Positions 28,374 to 37,260 of a DNA stretch of 64,000 nt are shown here, in pieces. Source of the DNA: Roseiarcus sp963761435 (lineage in GTDB: Bacteria > Pseudomonadota > Alphaproteobacteria > Rhizobiales > Beijerinckiaceae); the NCBI GenBank assembly GCA_963761435.1, contig CAVXHJ010000026.1, forward strand, positions 150,407 through 214,406, written 5' to 3'. Numbering within the stretch: the first letter of the stretch is position 1; each line of letters opens with the position of its first letter. Below the pieces are notes generated by a model. It saw only the letters and a program-made list of their open reading frames with translations, was not told where the DNA came from and made no database searches. The position numbers and the translations under genes are program-made.

Positions 28374-29403
28374 TCACACGACGATGCTGACGCGGCGGCC
28401 AGCCTCAGCGCTCTCGATCGCCCCGAAGACCATGGCCAGCGAGCGGATGTTGTCACGGCTCGCCGTCTCTGGCTCCGAGCCGGCGCGGACCGCGGCCACG
28501 AAGTCGCTCAGCACGCCGAAATGCCCGTCGATGCGATCATCCGGAGCGAGCGGCGGCGGTTCGACCGGCGCGACGGGATCGAACAGGCCGTTGCGGTCGC
28601 CGGGAGCGAGCGCTTCGATGCGGATCGAATCGGCGCCGTCCCAGACGAGCGAACCCTTCGCGCCGACGAACCTCCAGGCGGACTCCCACGAGGTCGGCAG
28701 CCCCGTTGCGCACCAGCTGCCGCGATAGGCGAAGATCGCGCCGGTCTCGAGTTCGAAGATCGCCGCGGCTGACGATCCCTGCCGGTACCACGAGTTGGGC
28801 GGGTTCCATTCGCGGCAAGTGACGCCCGAGGCCGCAAGGCCCGTCATGCAGCGAAACGCGTCGAAGGTGTGGATCGCCATGTCGAGAAGCAGGACATGGT
28901 CCATCTCCTCGCGAAAGCCGCCGAAATGCGGGGCGAGGAAGAAATCGGCGTGAACGCTGGCAAGCTCGCCGATCGCGCCCGCCTTCAGCGCCCGCGCGAT
29001 GCGCCGGACGCCCGCGACGTAGCGGCGGTTCTGCACCACGGCGTGGATCCGTCCCGCTTTTTTCGCTCTCGCGACCAGATCGCGGGCGTCGTCGAGGGAC
29101 TCGGCCATCGGCTTTTCGCTCAGCACGTGGGACCCGGCCGCGAGCCCGGCGGAGACGACTCCATGGCGCGCCGAGGGCACGACGACGTCGAACAGGAGAT
29201 CGGGCTTGCACTGCTCGATCAGGCGATCCGCATCGCGGGCGATGACCGCGTCCTTCAAGCCGAATTCCCGCGCTCGGCCCTCGGCGCGCGCGGAATCGAG
29301 ATCCGCGAGGCCGACAATGCGCAAATCGGGGATTTTCGCCGCCGCCTGGAGCCAGGCTCGAACTCATTGCGCCGCAGCCAACGAGGGCGGCCTTGAGCTC
29401 CAT
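28374..29403 (-). pseudogene. Gfo/Idh/MocA-family oxidoreductase, frame broken near N-terminus
   Basis: ATG 29403 begins M-E-L-K-A-A-L-V-G-C-G-A-M-S and then loses register. The other frame carries A-W-L-Q-A-A-A-K-I-P-D-L-R-I-V-G-L-A-D-L-D and the rest, including S-E-K-P-M-A and H-T-F-D. Removing one base within GAACTC 29360-29365 restores G-C-G-A-M-S-R-A-W-L, the expected dinucleotide-binding loop, and 342 residues. NAD(P)-dependent dehydrogenase of sugars or inositols. First gene of the six-gene operon, 44 bases downstream of the LacI-type palindrome. Confidence 0.87.
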
Positions 29404-29446
29404 CGACGTCCCTCTCAACGGCGCCGCGCTTCGGCCGCGGATTGAC

Positions 29447-29460
29447 CGTAAACGTTTACG
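29447..29460. promoter_or_regulatory. LacI-family operator palindrome
   Basis: CGTAAACGTTTACG is a perfect 14-bp palindrome with the central CG and A/T-rich flanks typical of LacI/GalR operators. It lies 44 bp before the oxidoreductase ATG and 115 bp before the divergent LacI-family gene, so it can control both. It is the only such palindrome I saw in the region. Confidence 0.8.
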
Positions 29461-29574
29461 ACGCTAGCTTCGAGGCGCCGCCTTGTCAAGCGCGGCCGAG
29501 CGCCGCAGATTTCCCGGCGAGAGCGTGGGGTCCGTTTGCCGCCGTTCCCTCATCCATGAGGATGGTGCACCGCA

Positions 29575-30654
29575 TTGGTCGGAATTCGCGAGCTCGCCCG
29601 CCACCTCGAAATCTCGATCGGCACCGTGTCGCGGGCGCTGAACGATCGCGCCGACGTCAATCCGCTCACACGCCAGCGCGTCCGCGACGCGGCGGCCAAG
29701 CTCGGCTATTCGCCCAATCAATCCGGCCGCAGCCTCCGGCGCGGCCAGACCGATCTCATCGGCGTCATTATCCCCGGCGGCGCCGGCGGTCCACTGATCA
29801 ACATGGTCTTCCTCCACGTCCTCGCCGGCCTGAGGCGTCGGCTCTCGCGTGAAGGCCTCGATCTGGCGATCTTTCTCGAGGATGGCGGCGACGACCGGCT
29901 CGACGCGCTGCGCCGGGCGACCGAGCGAGGCCTGGTCGATGCGTTGATTATCTCCGACACGCTCGGACGCGATCCCCGGGTCGACTATCTCACGAAGCTT
30001 GACAAGGCGTTCGTCGCCTTCGGGCGCACCCGGTCGCAGGTCCGGCATGCGTGGATCGATCCCGATTTTGAGGCCGCGGTCGAAGGCGCGGTTGACCATC
30101 TCGCGCGGCTTGGCCATCGCCGGATCGCGCTCGCGCTCCCAGATCTCAAACCCAACTACGTCGACCTGATCGAGCGAAGCTACCGAGGGGCGATGCGGGG
30201 GCGGGGGCTTCGCGCCGACGAAGCTTGGCTCTTGCGCCGGCCCGCGGGCGAGCGGGGCGGTCTCGCCGCGGCGGAGGCGCTCCTCAATGCCGATCCCAGG
30301 CCGACCGCGGTCCTGATCTCCGATGCGATGCATGCTGTGGCGCTCTACCGCCGCCTCGGTGAAGCCGGGATGCTTCCCGGCCGCGATCTTTCGATCATCG
30401 GGATCCTGCCCGAGGCGCGGGTTCAATCGCTCATTCCGGCGCTGACCAGCTATGAGACCGATTGGGCCGGGATCGGCGACAGTCTGGGCGAAGCGGTGAT
30501 CCTCGAGCTCGCCCGCGCCGCCGAACGGCGAACGGCCGGCGACGTCGCGCTCACGCAGCGCGCGAAGCGTCCGATGCAGCTTAAGGTCCCCGTCGAATTC
30601 AAACCCGGGGACAGCGTCGGGCCGAGCCTGGCGCGATCCGACAAGGGAGGCTGA
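29575..30654 (+). CDS. LacI-family transcriptional regulator
   Basis: 359 residues. N-terminal helix-turn-helix V-G-I-R-E-L-A-R-H-L-E-I-S-I-G-T-V-S-R-A-L-N then G-Y-S-P-N-Q-S-G-R-S-L. The minor-groove hinge helix and periplasmic-binding-like effector domain follow (G-V-I-I-P, I-S-D). The only in-frame start close to the DNA-binding domain is TTG 29575, with GAGG about 14 bases upstream, so low translation is expected. Very likely represses the divergent operon through the palindrome at 29447-29460, with the imported sugar or a product as inducer. Confidence 0.92.
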   Translation: MVGIRELARHLEISIGTVSRALNDRADVNPLTRQRVRDAAAKLGYSPNQSGRSLRRGQTDLIGVIIPGGAGGPLINMVFLHVLAGLRRRLSREGLDLAIFLEDGGDDRLDALRRATERGLVDALIISDTLGRDPRVDYLTKLDKAFVAFGRTRSQVRHAWIDPDFEAAVEGAVDHLARLGHRRIALALPDLKPNYVDLIERSYRGAMRGRGLRADEAWLLRRPAGERGGLAAAEALLNADPRPTAVLISDAMHAVALYRRLGEAGMLPGRDLSIIGILPEARVQSLIPALTSYETDWAGIGDSLGEAVILELARAAERRTAGDVALTQRAKRPMQLKVPVEFKPGDSVGPSLARSDKGG

Positions 30655-30655
30655 C

Positions 30656-31048
30656 ATGAGCGAGAAAAGGATACGGTCCGAGAAGTTCGAACGCGGCCTG
30701 CGCACGCGCGCCGAGGTGCTCGGCGCCGATTATGTCAATGCGTCGGTCGCGCAGGCCGACGATTTCACCTGGCCGCTGCAGCAACTGACGACCGAATGGT
30801 GCTGGGACGAGATATGGAATTGGCCGGGGCTCGACCGGCGCGCTCGCAGCCTGCTCAACCTCGGCATGCTCGCCGCCCTCAATCGGCCGCACGAACTGAA
30901 GCTGCACATCCGAGGCGCGCTCAACAACGGCCTGACGAAGAGCGAGATCCAGGAGGCGTTCCTTCAGGTGGCCGTCTATTGCGGCATGCCGGCGGCGCTG
31001 GACAGTTTTCGCGTCGCGCGCGAGGTCTTCAGCGAGGCCGGCCTCTGA
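30656..31048 (+). CDS. Carboxymuconolactone decarboxylase (CMD) family protein
   Basis: 130 residues, starting one base after the LacI stop behind GGGAGG, so co-transcribed with the regulator. The E-x6-C-x2-H pattern of peroxidase-like CMD proteins is absent. The PcaC-like features are R-G-L-x-x-R-A-E-V-L-G, W-C-W-D-E-I-W and E-L-K-L-H-I-R-G-A-L-N-N-G-L-T-K-S-E-I-Q-E. A true 4-carboxymuconolactone decarboxylase role is not supported by context; a decarboxylase or lactone-processing step in the LacI-controlled pathway is more likely. Confidence 0.85.
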   Translation: MSEKRIRSEKFERGLRTRAEVLGADYVNASVAQADDFTWPLQQLTTEWCWDEIWNWPGLDRRARSLLNLGMLAALNRPHELKLHIRGALNNGLTKSEIQEAFLQVAVYCGMPAALDSFRVAREVFSEAGL

Positions 31049-31134
31049 ATGGGCCGCCTCGCTTGCCAGGCCCTTGCGCCGCGCAGTGGCGAACCGCCCA
31101 CCGAAAAGATGGGTGTCCCCGAACGCAACATGCT

Positions 31135-33444
31135 TTAGCGCTTGGCGTGCGCGCTTTTGATCGCGCTGTGAACCGCGAACGCGGTCGCGGGCATGTCGAT
31201 GTGCTCGATCCGATAAGTCCGCCAGAGAGCGTCCGCGATCGCGTTCATGACCGCCGGCGTCGAGCCGATCGATCCGGCTTCGCCGGCGCCCTTGAGGCCC
31301 ATCGGGTTGGTGGTCGAGGGGATGTTGCGCGTCTCGAAGTCGAACGCCGGCAGATTGTCGGCGCGGGGCATGGAATAGTCCATGAAGCTCGCGGTCAAAA
31401 GCTGCCCGTGATCATCGAAAACGGCCTGCTCCATCAGCGCCTGGCCTGCTCCCTGAGCGATGCCGCCGTGGACCTGGCCGGCGAGGAGGAGGGGGTTCAG
31501 GGTGAAGCCGAAGTCGTCGACCACCGAATAGCGGACGATCGCCGTTTCGCCGGTTTCCGGATCGATCTCGACCTCGCAGGCGTGCGTGCCGTTGGGATAG
31601 GTCGCGTTCGGCGGCGCAAACGACTCGGTCGCCGTCAACTTGATCTCCCCCGCCGTGCGCAGCGCGGCGATCTCGGCGTAGGAAATCATCCGATCCGTTC
31701 CGGCGATCCGGACCGCGCCGTCAGCGATCTCAAGATCCGCGAGCGCCGCCTCGAGCTTGTCGGCCGCGAGCTCCTTGAGCATCGTGACCAGCGTCTGCGA
31801 GGCGCGGGTCACCATCACCGCGCCGACCGGGATCGACCTTGAAGCGCCGGTGCCAAATCCGGTCGCGACCCGATCCGTGTCGCCCTGGACGACCTTGATC
31901 CTCTCGAGCGGCACGTCGAGATATTGCGACACGACCTGCGCATAGGCGGTCTCGTGGCCCTGGCCATTGGATTGCGTGCCGATGAGCACGGTGAAGTCGC
32001 CGTTCTTCTCCAGCGTCACGGAGCCCTGCTCGGGGTCGTCCCAGGCCGTGCATTCGATATAGCTTGACATGCCGAAGCCGCGGATCTTGCCGCGCCCGCG
32101 CGATTCCTCCTCGCGCCGCGGGAATCCAGCGCGGTCGGCCTTCTCGAGACACGCGCGCATGGCGCCCTCGAAATCGCCGACGTCGTAGCTCCGATCCGTA
32201 TGCGTGCGGTAGGGCATTTGCGCGGGCTTGATGAAATTGCGCGCCCGCAGCTCCTCGGGCGGCGCGCCGAGCTTCCGCGCGCAGGCGTCGACCAGACGCT
32301 CGAGCAGATAGGCCGCCTCCGGCCGGCCGGCCCCGCGGTAGGCGTCGACCGGAGTTGTGTGGGTGTAGACGCCTCGCACGCGCGCGTAGAGCTCGCCGAT
32401 GTCGTAAGGCCCCGTCGCCATCGTGGCGCCGAGCCAGGGGATGTACGGCCCGAACATCGACGGATAGGCCCCGAGGTTGCCCAGGATGTCCAGGCGCAGG
32501 GCGAGGAACCGGCCGTCGGCGTCGAGCGCCATTTCGGCCAGGGTCACATTGTCGCGGCCTTGCGAATCGGCGACGAAATGCTCGTTGCGGTCGCCCATCC
32601 AGCCGACCGAGCGCCCGAGCTTTCTCGCCGCCTCCAGAACGAGCGGATATTCGCGATAGACCATCTGCTTGGTGCCGAAGCCGCCGCCGACGTCCTGGGT
32701 GACGACGCGAAGGTTCGCCGGCGGAATTTTCAATATTTCCTCGGCGATCACTTTTTGCTGAACGTGGACCCCCTGGCTGCCGAGGTTGAGCGTCAGCCGG
32801 CCGGTCGCCGCGTCGCGTTCGCCGACCGCCGAGCGCGGCTCCATGAAATTGGCGACCACCCGCGGGTTGACGATCCTGAGCCGAACCCGATGCGCCGCCC
32901 GTTCGAATGCGGCGTCCGTTTTCGGCCTGTCGCCGATGTGGTTGTCGTAGGCGACATTGTTCGGCGCACCGGAGAAGACGAGCGGCGCTCCCGCCCGCAC
33001 GGCCTCTTCCATGCCGACCGCGGCGGGAAGCTCCTCCCAGGCGACGCCGATGAGTTCGGCGGCGTCCCGCGCCGCAAGAGTGGTCTCGGCGACCACCATC
33101 GCGAGGATGTCGCCGACATGATGGACCTCGTCGGCCGACATCACCGGGTAGGGCTTGAGCGGCGTTTTCGACTTGTCGGAGTTGGGAACCGGGGCAAGGC
33201 AGGGCATGGGGCCGAGATCGGCGAAATCGCTGGCGAGATAGACGGCCTGCACCCCCGGCGCGGCGCGCGCGGCTTCGATATCCTCGATGCGGAATTTCGC
33301 GTGCCCGTGGGGGCTGCGCAGAAAGACCGCCCTCAGCGCGGCGGTCTCGACCGCGTCGGAGGCGTAGTTCCCCCGGCCGCCGACCAGGCGAACATCCTCG
33401 ACCCGCTTGACGCCTTGGCCGATCCCAAATTTCATCGGTTTCAT
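31135..33444 (-). CDS. Xanthine dehydrogenase-family molybdopterin subunit, form II CoxL-like, orphan
   Basis: 769 residues from ATG 33444 behind GGAGACAGT; open sequence to 33633 is not needed. Large-subunit features: F-G-I-G-Q-G-V-K-R-V-E-D-V-R-L, R-S-P-H-G-H-A, G-G-G-F-G-T-K near the molybdopterin site, the form-II signature A-Y-R-G-A-G-R-P-E (form I would be A-Y-R-C-S-F-R), and the C-terminal G-A-G-E-A-G. It oxidises an aldehyde, N-heterocycle or similar rather than proven CO. The FAD (medium) and 2Fe-2S (small) partner genes are not in the neighbourhood, so it must pair with subunits encoded elsewhere. Confidence 0.92.
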   Translation of the reverse strand: MKPMKFGIGQGVKRVEDVRLVGGRGNYASDAVETAALRAVFLRSPHGHAKFRIEDIEAARAAPGVQAVYLASDFADLGPMPCLAPVPNSDKSKTPLKPYPVMSADEVHHVGDILAMVVAETTLAARDAAELIGVAWEELPAAVGMEEAVRAGAPLVFSGAPNNVAYDNHIGDRPKTDAAFERAAHRVRLRIVNPRVVANFMEPRSAVGERDAATGRLTLNLGSQGVHVQQKVIAEEILKIPPANLRVVTQDVGGGFGTKQMVYREYPLVLEAARKLGRSVGWMGDRNEHFVADSQGRDNVTLAEMALDADGRFLALRLDILGNLGAYPSMFGPYIPWLGATMATGPYDIGELYARVRGVYTHTTPVDAYRGAGRPEAAYLLERLVDACARKLGAPPEELRARNFIKPAQMPYRTHTDRSYDVGDFEGAMRACLEKADRAGFPRREEESRGRGKIRGFGMSSYIECTAWDDPEQGSVTLEKNGDFTVLIGTQSNGQGHETAYAQVVSQYLDVPLERIKVVQGDTDRVATGFGTGASRSIPVGAVMVTRASQTLVTMLKELAADKLEAALADLEIADGAVRIAGTDRMISYAEIAALRTAGEIKLTATESFAPPNATYPNGTHACEVEIDPETGETAIVRYSVVDDFGFTLNPLLLAGQVHGGIAQGAGQALMEQAVFDDHGQLLTASFMDYSMPRADNLPAFDFETRNIPSTTNPMGLKGAGEAGSIGSTPAVMNAIADALWRTYRIEHIDMPATAFAVHSAIKSAHAKR

Positions 33445-33641
33445 ACTGTCTCCATTGCCTGACGCCGGCCGGATCGCTTGGTCGCGCGTCCGGGAATTTG
33501 CGGCCCTTCTAGTCGAATTCAACCTCGCGGCGAACCCCCTGCGGCGCCGCGGACCGCGCGCGCGGGCGCTCTTTCGGTGGCCAAGCGGCGCGGAGCTTGC
33601 TATCACCCCGGCGCAAAGCGAGCTCAGGGCCACAAAATCCC

Positions 33642-34229
33642 ATGCGCAAGGGCGCAGTCACCCGCAAGACCAAGGAAACGAGCATCGAGGTCGGCCTCGA
33701 CCTTGACGGGTCGGGCCTTGCCGACGTCGCGACGGGCGTCGGCTTCTTCGATCATATGCTCGATCAATTGGCGCGTCATTCCCTTATCGACATCAGGATC
33801 CGGGCCGAGGGCGATCGCCATATCGACGATCACCACACGGTCGAGGATGTCGGCATAGCCTTGGGCCAGGCGCTGGCCAAGGCGCTCGGCGACAAGCGCG
33901 GCCTGACCCGCTACGCCGACTGCCTGCTCCCGATGGACGAGACCCTGACGCGGGTTGCGCTCGACGTGTCGGGCCGGCCGTTCCTGGTCTTCAGGACGGA
34001 ATTCCCGACCGAGCGGATCGGCGCCTTCGACACCGAACTCGTGCGCGAGTTCTTTCAGGCCTTCGCCGGCAATGCGGGGCTCACGCTGCACATCGAGACC
34101 CTCTACGGCGCGAACAGCCATCACATCGCCGAATCCTGCTTCAAGGCCGTGGCCAGGGCGCTTCGCGGCGCGATTGCGATCGACGCGCGCCAGGCCGAGC
34201 GCGTGCCGTCGACCAAGGGCGCGCTTTAG
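33642..34229 (+). CDS. hisB: Imidazoleglycerol-phosphate dehydratase
   Basis: 195 residues from ATG 33642. Dehydrates imidazole-glycerol phosphate in histidine synthesis. Metal-binding His clusters are present: F-F-D-H-M-L-D-Q-L-A-R-H, H-I-D-D-H-H-T-V-E-D and S-H-H-I-A-E-S-C-F-K. Dehydratase-only form without the phosphatase domain of enteric HisB. First of a his run hisB-hisH-hisA-hisF; the 197-bp gap to the divergent coxL-like gene should carry the promoter. Confidence 0.97.
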   Translation: MRKGAVTRKTKETSIEVGLDLDGSGLADVATGVGFFDHMLDQLARHSLIDIRIRAEGDRHIDDHHTVEDVGIALGQALAKALGDKRGLTRYADCLLPMDETLTRVALDVSGRPFLVFRTEFPTERIGAFDTELVREFFQAFAGNAGLTLHIETLYGANSHHIAESCFKAVARALRGAIAIDARQAERVPSTKGAL

Positions 34230-34243
34230 CGCTGGGCCATCAG

Positions 34244-34894
34244 ATGAGCGTCGCGATCATCGATTACGGCTCGGGCAACCTCCACTCGGCGCGGAAGGCG
34301 TTCGAGCGCGCCGCGCGCGAATCCGGCGCGGGCGATGAGATCAAGGTCACGGCGCGTCCCGAGGATGTGCTCGCCGCGGACCGCGTCGTTCTGCCGGGGG
34401 TCGGCGCCTTCGCCGACTGCCGGCGCGGACTCGACCGCGTCTCCGGCATGGTCGAGGCGATGGAGGAGGCGGCGCTGAAGCGTGGGCGCCCGTTCCTCGG
34501 GATTTGCGTCGGCGCGCAATTGCTTGCAACGCGCGGCCTCGAGCACGAGGTCGTTGCCGGCTTGAACTGGATTGGCGGCGACGTCGCGGCGATCAAGCCG
34601 CGCGATCCGGACCTGAAGATTCCGCACATGGGGTGGAACACCCTCGACGTTCAGCGCGACCATCCGCTTCTGGATGGCGTCCGGACCGGCCCGGACGGAT
34701 TGCACGCCTATTTCGTCCATTCCTTTCAACTCTACCCCGACGACGGAGGCGACGTGGTGGCGATCGCCGACTATGGCGGCCGGGTGACCGCGATCGTCGC
34801 CCGCGACAACATCGCCGGGGCCCAGTTTCACCCCGAGAAGAGCCAGACGCTCGGCCTTAAGCTCATCGCCAATTTTCTCAGGTGGCGGCCGTGA
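34244..34894 (+). CDS. hisH: Imidazole glycerol phosphate synthase, glutaminase subunit
   Basis: 216 residues. Class I glutamine amidotransferase: D-Y-G-S-G-N-L-H-S, P-G-V-G-A-F, nucleophile Cys in G-I-C-V-G-A-Q (most HisH have G-I-C-L-G-M/Q), and the His-Glu pair in F-H-P-E-K-S-Q. Supplies ammonia to HisF. Fourteen bases after hisB; its stop overlaps the likely hisA start. Confidence 0.97.
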   Translation: MSVAIIDYGSGNLHSARKAFERAARESGAGDEIKVTARPEDVLAADRVVLPGVGAFADCRRGLDRVSGMVEAMEEAALKRGRPFLGICVGAQLLATRGLEHEVVAGLNWIGGDVAAIKPRDPDLKIPHMGWNTLDVQRDHPLLDGVRTGPDGLHAYFVHSFQLYPDDGGDVVAIADYGGRVTAIVARDNIAGAQFHPEKSQTLGLKLIANFLRWRP

Positions 34895-35661
34895 TCCTGT
34901 TTCCGGCCATCGATCTCAAGAACGGCGAGTGCGTGCGCCTCGTTCACGGCGACATGGCGCGCGCGACCGTCTTCAACGCCGACCCCGCCGCGCAGGCGCG
35001 GACCTTCGCGGCGCAGGGATTCGCGTATCTCCATGTCGTCGATCTCGACGGGGCTTTCGCCGGCAAGCCGGTCAACGCCGAGGCCGTCCAAGGGATCCTC
35101 GCCGGTGTCGACATCAAGCTTCAGCTCGGCGGCGGCATTCGCGACATGAAGACTGTGCGGGGGTGGCTCGAGGCCGGGGTGACGCGGGTCATCATCGGAA
35201 CGGCGGCGGTGCGCGATCCCGATTTCGTGCGCGAAGCGGCGCGGCTCTATCCCGGCCGGATCGCCGTCGGCATTGACGCCCGCGAGGGCATAGTCGCGAT
35301 CGAGGGCTGGGCGAAGACCGCGGACATTTCCGCGCTCGACCTTGCGCGCCGGTTTCAGGACGCCGGCGTCGCCGCGATCATCTACACCGACATCGCCCGC
35401 GACGGCGCGCTCGCCGGGCTCAACGTCGAAAGCACGATCGCGCTCGCCGAGGCGCTGGACATTCCGGTCATCGCCTCGGGCGGCCTTGCCTCGATCGAGG
35501 ACGTGCGAAGGCTCGCCGAACCCGATTGCGCCCGCCTCGCCGGCGCGATCGTCGGCCGCGCCCTTTATGACGGCCGGCTCGATCCGCGCGCGGCGCTGGC
35601 GCTGCTCGGGCCGAAGCGCGCCGGCGGGGCGGCGAAAAGGCCGGCGGGGCGGGCGCAATGA
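34891..35661 (+). CDS. hisA: Phosphoribosylformimino-5-aminoimidazole carboxamide ribotide isomerase
   Basis: 256 residues from GTG 34891, which overlaps the hisH stop (GTGA) and gives the usual M-I-L-F-P-A-I-D-L-K start; GTG 34882 is also in frame. (beta/alpha)8 barrel with catalytic Asp in A-I-D-L, Q-L-G-G-G-I-R and Y-T-D-I-A-R-D-G. The C-terminus has a Gly/Ala/Lys-rich tail of about 15 residues. Overlaps hisF by ATGA (35658-35661). Confidence 0.96.
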   Translation: MILFPAIDLKNGECVRLVHGDMARATVFNADPAAQARTFAAQGFAYLHVVDLDGAFAGKPVNAEAVQGILAGVDIKLQLGGGIRDMKTVRGWLEAGVTRVIIGTAAVRDPDFVREAARLYPGRIAVGIDAREGIVAIEGWAKTADISALDLARRFQDAGVAAIIYTDIARDGALAGLNVESTIALAEALDIPVIASGGLASIEDVRRLAEPDCARLAGAIVGRALYDGRLDPRAALALLGPKRAGGAAKRPAGRAQ

Positions 35662-36434
35662 CCCTCAAGGCCCGCGTCATCCCCTGTCTCGACGTCAAGG
35701 ACGGCCGGGTCGTCAAAGGCGTCAATTTCGTCAATCTGCGCGACGCGGGCGATCCGGTCGAGAGCGCGATCGCCTACGACAAGGCGGGCGCGGACGAGCT
35801 ATGCTTCCTCGACATCACAGCGAGCCATGAGGATCGCGGCATCCTGCTCGATGTGGTCAGGCGCACGGCCGAGGTCTGCTTCATGCCGCTCACCGTCGGC
35901 GGCGGGATCCGTACGACCGACGACATCCGCAATCTGCTACTTGCCGGCGCGGACAAGGCCTCGATCAATTCGGCGGCGGTCGCCGACCGCGAGATCGTCC
36001 GCCAGGCGGCGGAGAAATTCGGCGCCCAGTGCGTCGTGGTCGCGATCGACGCCAAACGCGTGTCCGCCCCGGACGCGCCGCCGCGCTGGGAAATCTTCAC
36101 CCATGGCGGAAGGCGCCCGACGGGCATCGAGGCGATCGCCTATGCGCGCGAGGTCGCCGCCCTTGGCGCGGGCGAGATCCTCTTGACCTCGATGGATCGA
36201 GACGGATCGAAAAAGGGCTTCGACCTCGAGCTGACCCGCGCGGTCGCCGACGCGGTCGCCATTCCGGTCATCGCCTCGGGCGGCGTGGGCAATCTCGATG
36301 ATCTCGTCGATGGCGTACGGATAGGCCGCGCCAGCGCCGTGCTCGCGGCGTCGATCTTCCATTTCGGCGAATTCACCATCCGGCAGGCGAAGGCCCGCAT
36401 GGCGGAAGCGGGCGTCCCCGTGCGGATGGACTGA
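35658..36434 (+). CDS. hisF: Imidazole glycerol phosphate synthase, cyclase subunit
   Basis: 258 residues, normal length. Barrel with catalytic Asp in I-P-C-L-D-V-K-D-G and in S-M-D-R-D-G, phosphate loops V-G-G-G-I-R and A-S-G-G-V-G. Partner of HisH and paralogue of HisA. hisE, often next in Alphaproteobacteria, is absent; ubiE follows after 64 bp. Confidence 0.97.
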   Translation: MTLKARVIPCLDVKDGRVVKGVNFVNLRDAGDPVESAIAYDKAGADELCFLDITASHEDRGILLDVVRRTAEVCFMPLTVGGGIRTTDDIRNLLLAGADKASINSAAVADREIVRQAAEKFGAQCVVVAIDAKRVSAPDAPPRWEIFTHGGRRPTGIEAIAYAREVAALGAGEILLTSMDRDGSKKGFDLELTRAVADAVAIPVIASGGVGNLDDLVDGVRIGRASAVLAASIFHFGEFTIRQAKARMAEAGVPVRMD

Positions 36435-36498
36435 CCGGCTTGGTGTACGCCATCCATCCGGCGCGCTAAGGTTCGGGCCGCCCCAAGGAGAGCCGCGA

Positions 36499-37257
36499 AT
36501 GCCCGCCGCGCGCGATGACACGCACTTCGGCCGACGAACCGTTCCTCTGGACGAGAAACAGGGCCTGGTGGACGACGTGTTCCACAAGGTCGCAGGCCGC
36601 TATGACGTGATGAACGATCTCATGTCGTTCGGGCTGCACCGCGTGTGGAAGGACATCCTCGTCGCCAAGGTCCGCCCATCGCCGAGACGGCCGTTTGCGC
36701 ATGTCGATGTTGCCGGCGGCACGGGCGACGTCGCGCTGCGGGTGGCGGAAGCGGGCAGTCCGCTGACGACGGTCACTCTTGTCGATGTCAACGGCGACAT
36801 GCTGCGGGTGGCGGAAGAGCGCGCAGCCAAGCGATCGCTGCCCGGCCGGCTCAGATTCGTGGCGGGCAACGCGGAAGCGCTGCCTTTGGCCGATTCGCGC
36901 TTCGACGCCTATACGATCGCGTTCGGCATCCGCAACGTGCCGCGAATCGAAGCCGCGCTCAGCGAAGCTTTCCGGGTGCTCAAGCGCGGCGGGCGTTTCC
37001 TGTGCCTCGAATTCTCCCGCGTCGATCTGCCGCTGGTCGAGCGCATCTACGACGCCTATTCCTTCGCCGCCATCCCGGCGTTGGGCAAGGTCGTGACCGG
37101 CGACGGCGGCCCCTACCGCTATCTGGTCGAATCGATACGCAAGTTTCCGTCCGCCGACGCTTTCGCCGAGATGATCCGGGACGCCGGTTTCGCGCGGGTC
37201 GAGTTCACGCGGCTGAGCGGGGGGATTGTCGCGATCCACTCCGGCTGGAAGCTCTAG
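36499..37257 (+). CDS. ubiE: Ubiquinone/menaquinone biosynthesis C-methyltransferase
   Basis: 252 residues. SAM-dependent C-methylation of the quinone ring precursor. UbiE signatures: F-H-K-V-A-G-R-Y-D-V-M-N-D-L-M-S-F-G-x-H-R-x-W-K, the SAM loop D-V-A-G-G-T-G-D-V-A, and F-G-I-R-N-V near the middle. AAGGAG (36484-36489) precedes the ATG. Three bases separate it from ubiB, the usual alphaproteobacterial pair. Confidence 0.97.
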   Translation: MPAARDDTHFGRRTVPLDEKQGLVDDVFHKVAGRYDVMNDLMSFGLHRVWKDILVAKVRPSPRRPFAHVDVAGGTGDVALRVAEAGSPLTTVTLVDVNGDMLRVAEERAAKRSLPGRLRFVAGNAEALPLADSRFDAYTIAFGIRNVPRIEAALSEAFRVLKRGGRFLCLEFSRVDLPLVERIYDAYSFAAIPALGKVVTGDGGPYRYLVESIRKFPSADAFAEMIRDAGFARVEFTRLSGGIVAIHSGWKL

Positions 37258-37260
37258 TTC

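Noticed and set aside
29582..29587. GAATTC at the start of the LacI gene as a frame break that would allow the ATG at 29563
   Set aside because: The uncorrected frame gives the expected V-G-I-R-E-L-A helix-turn-helix; correction would lose the conserved Ile.
31135..33444. True aerobic CO dehydrogenase large subunit
   Set aside because: The active-site signature is the form-II type and the coxM/coxS genes are missing, so CO oxidation is not supported.
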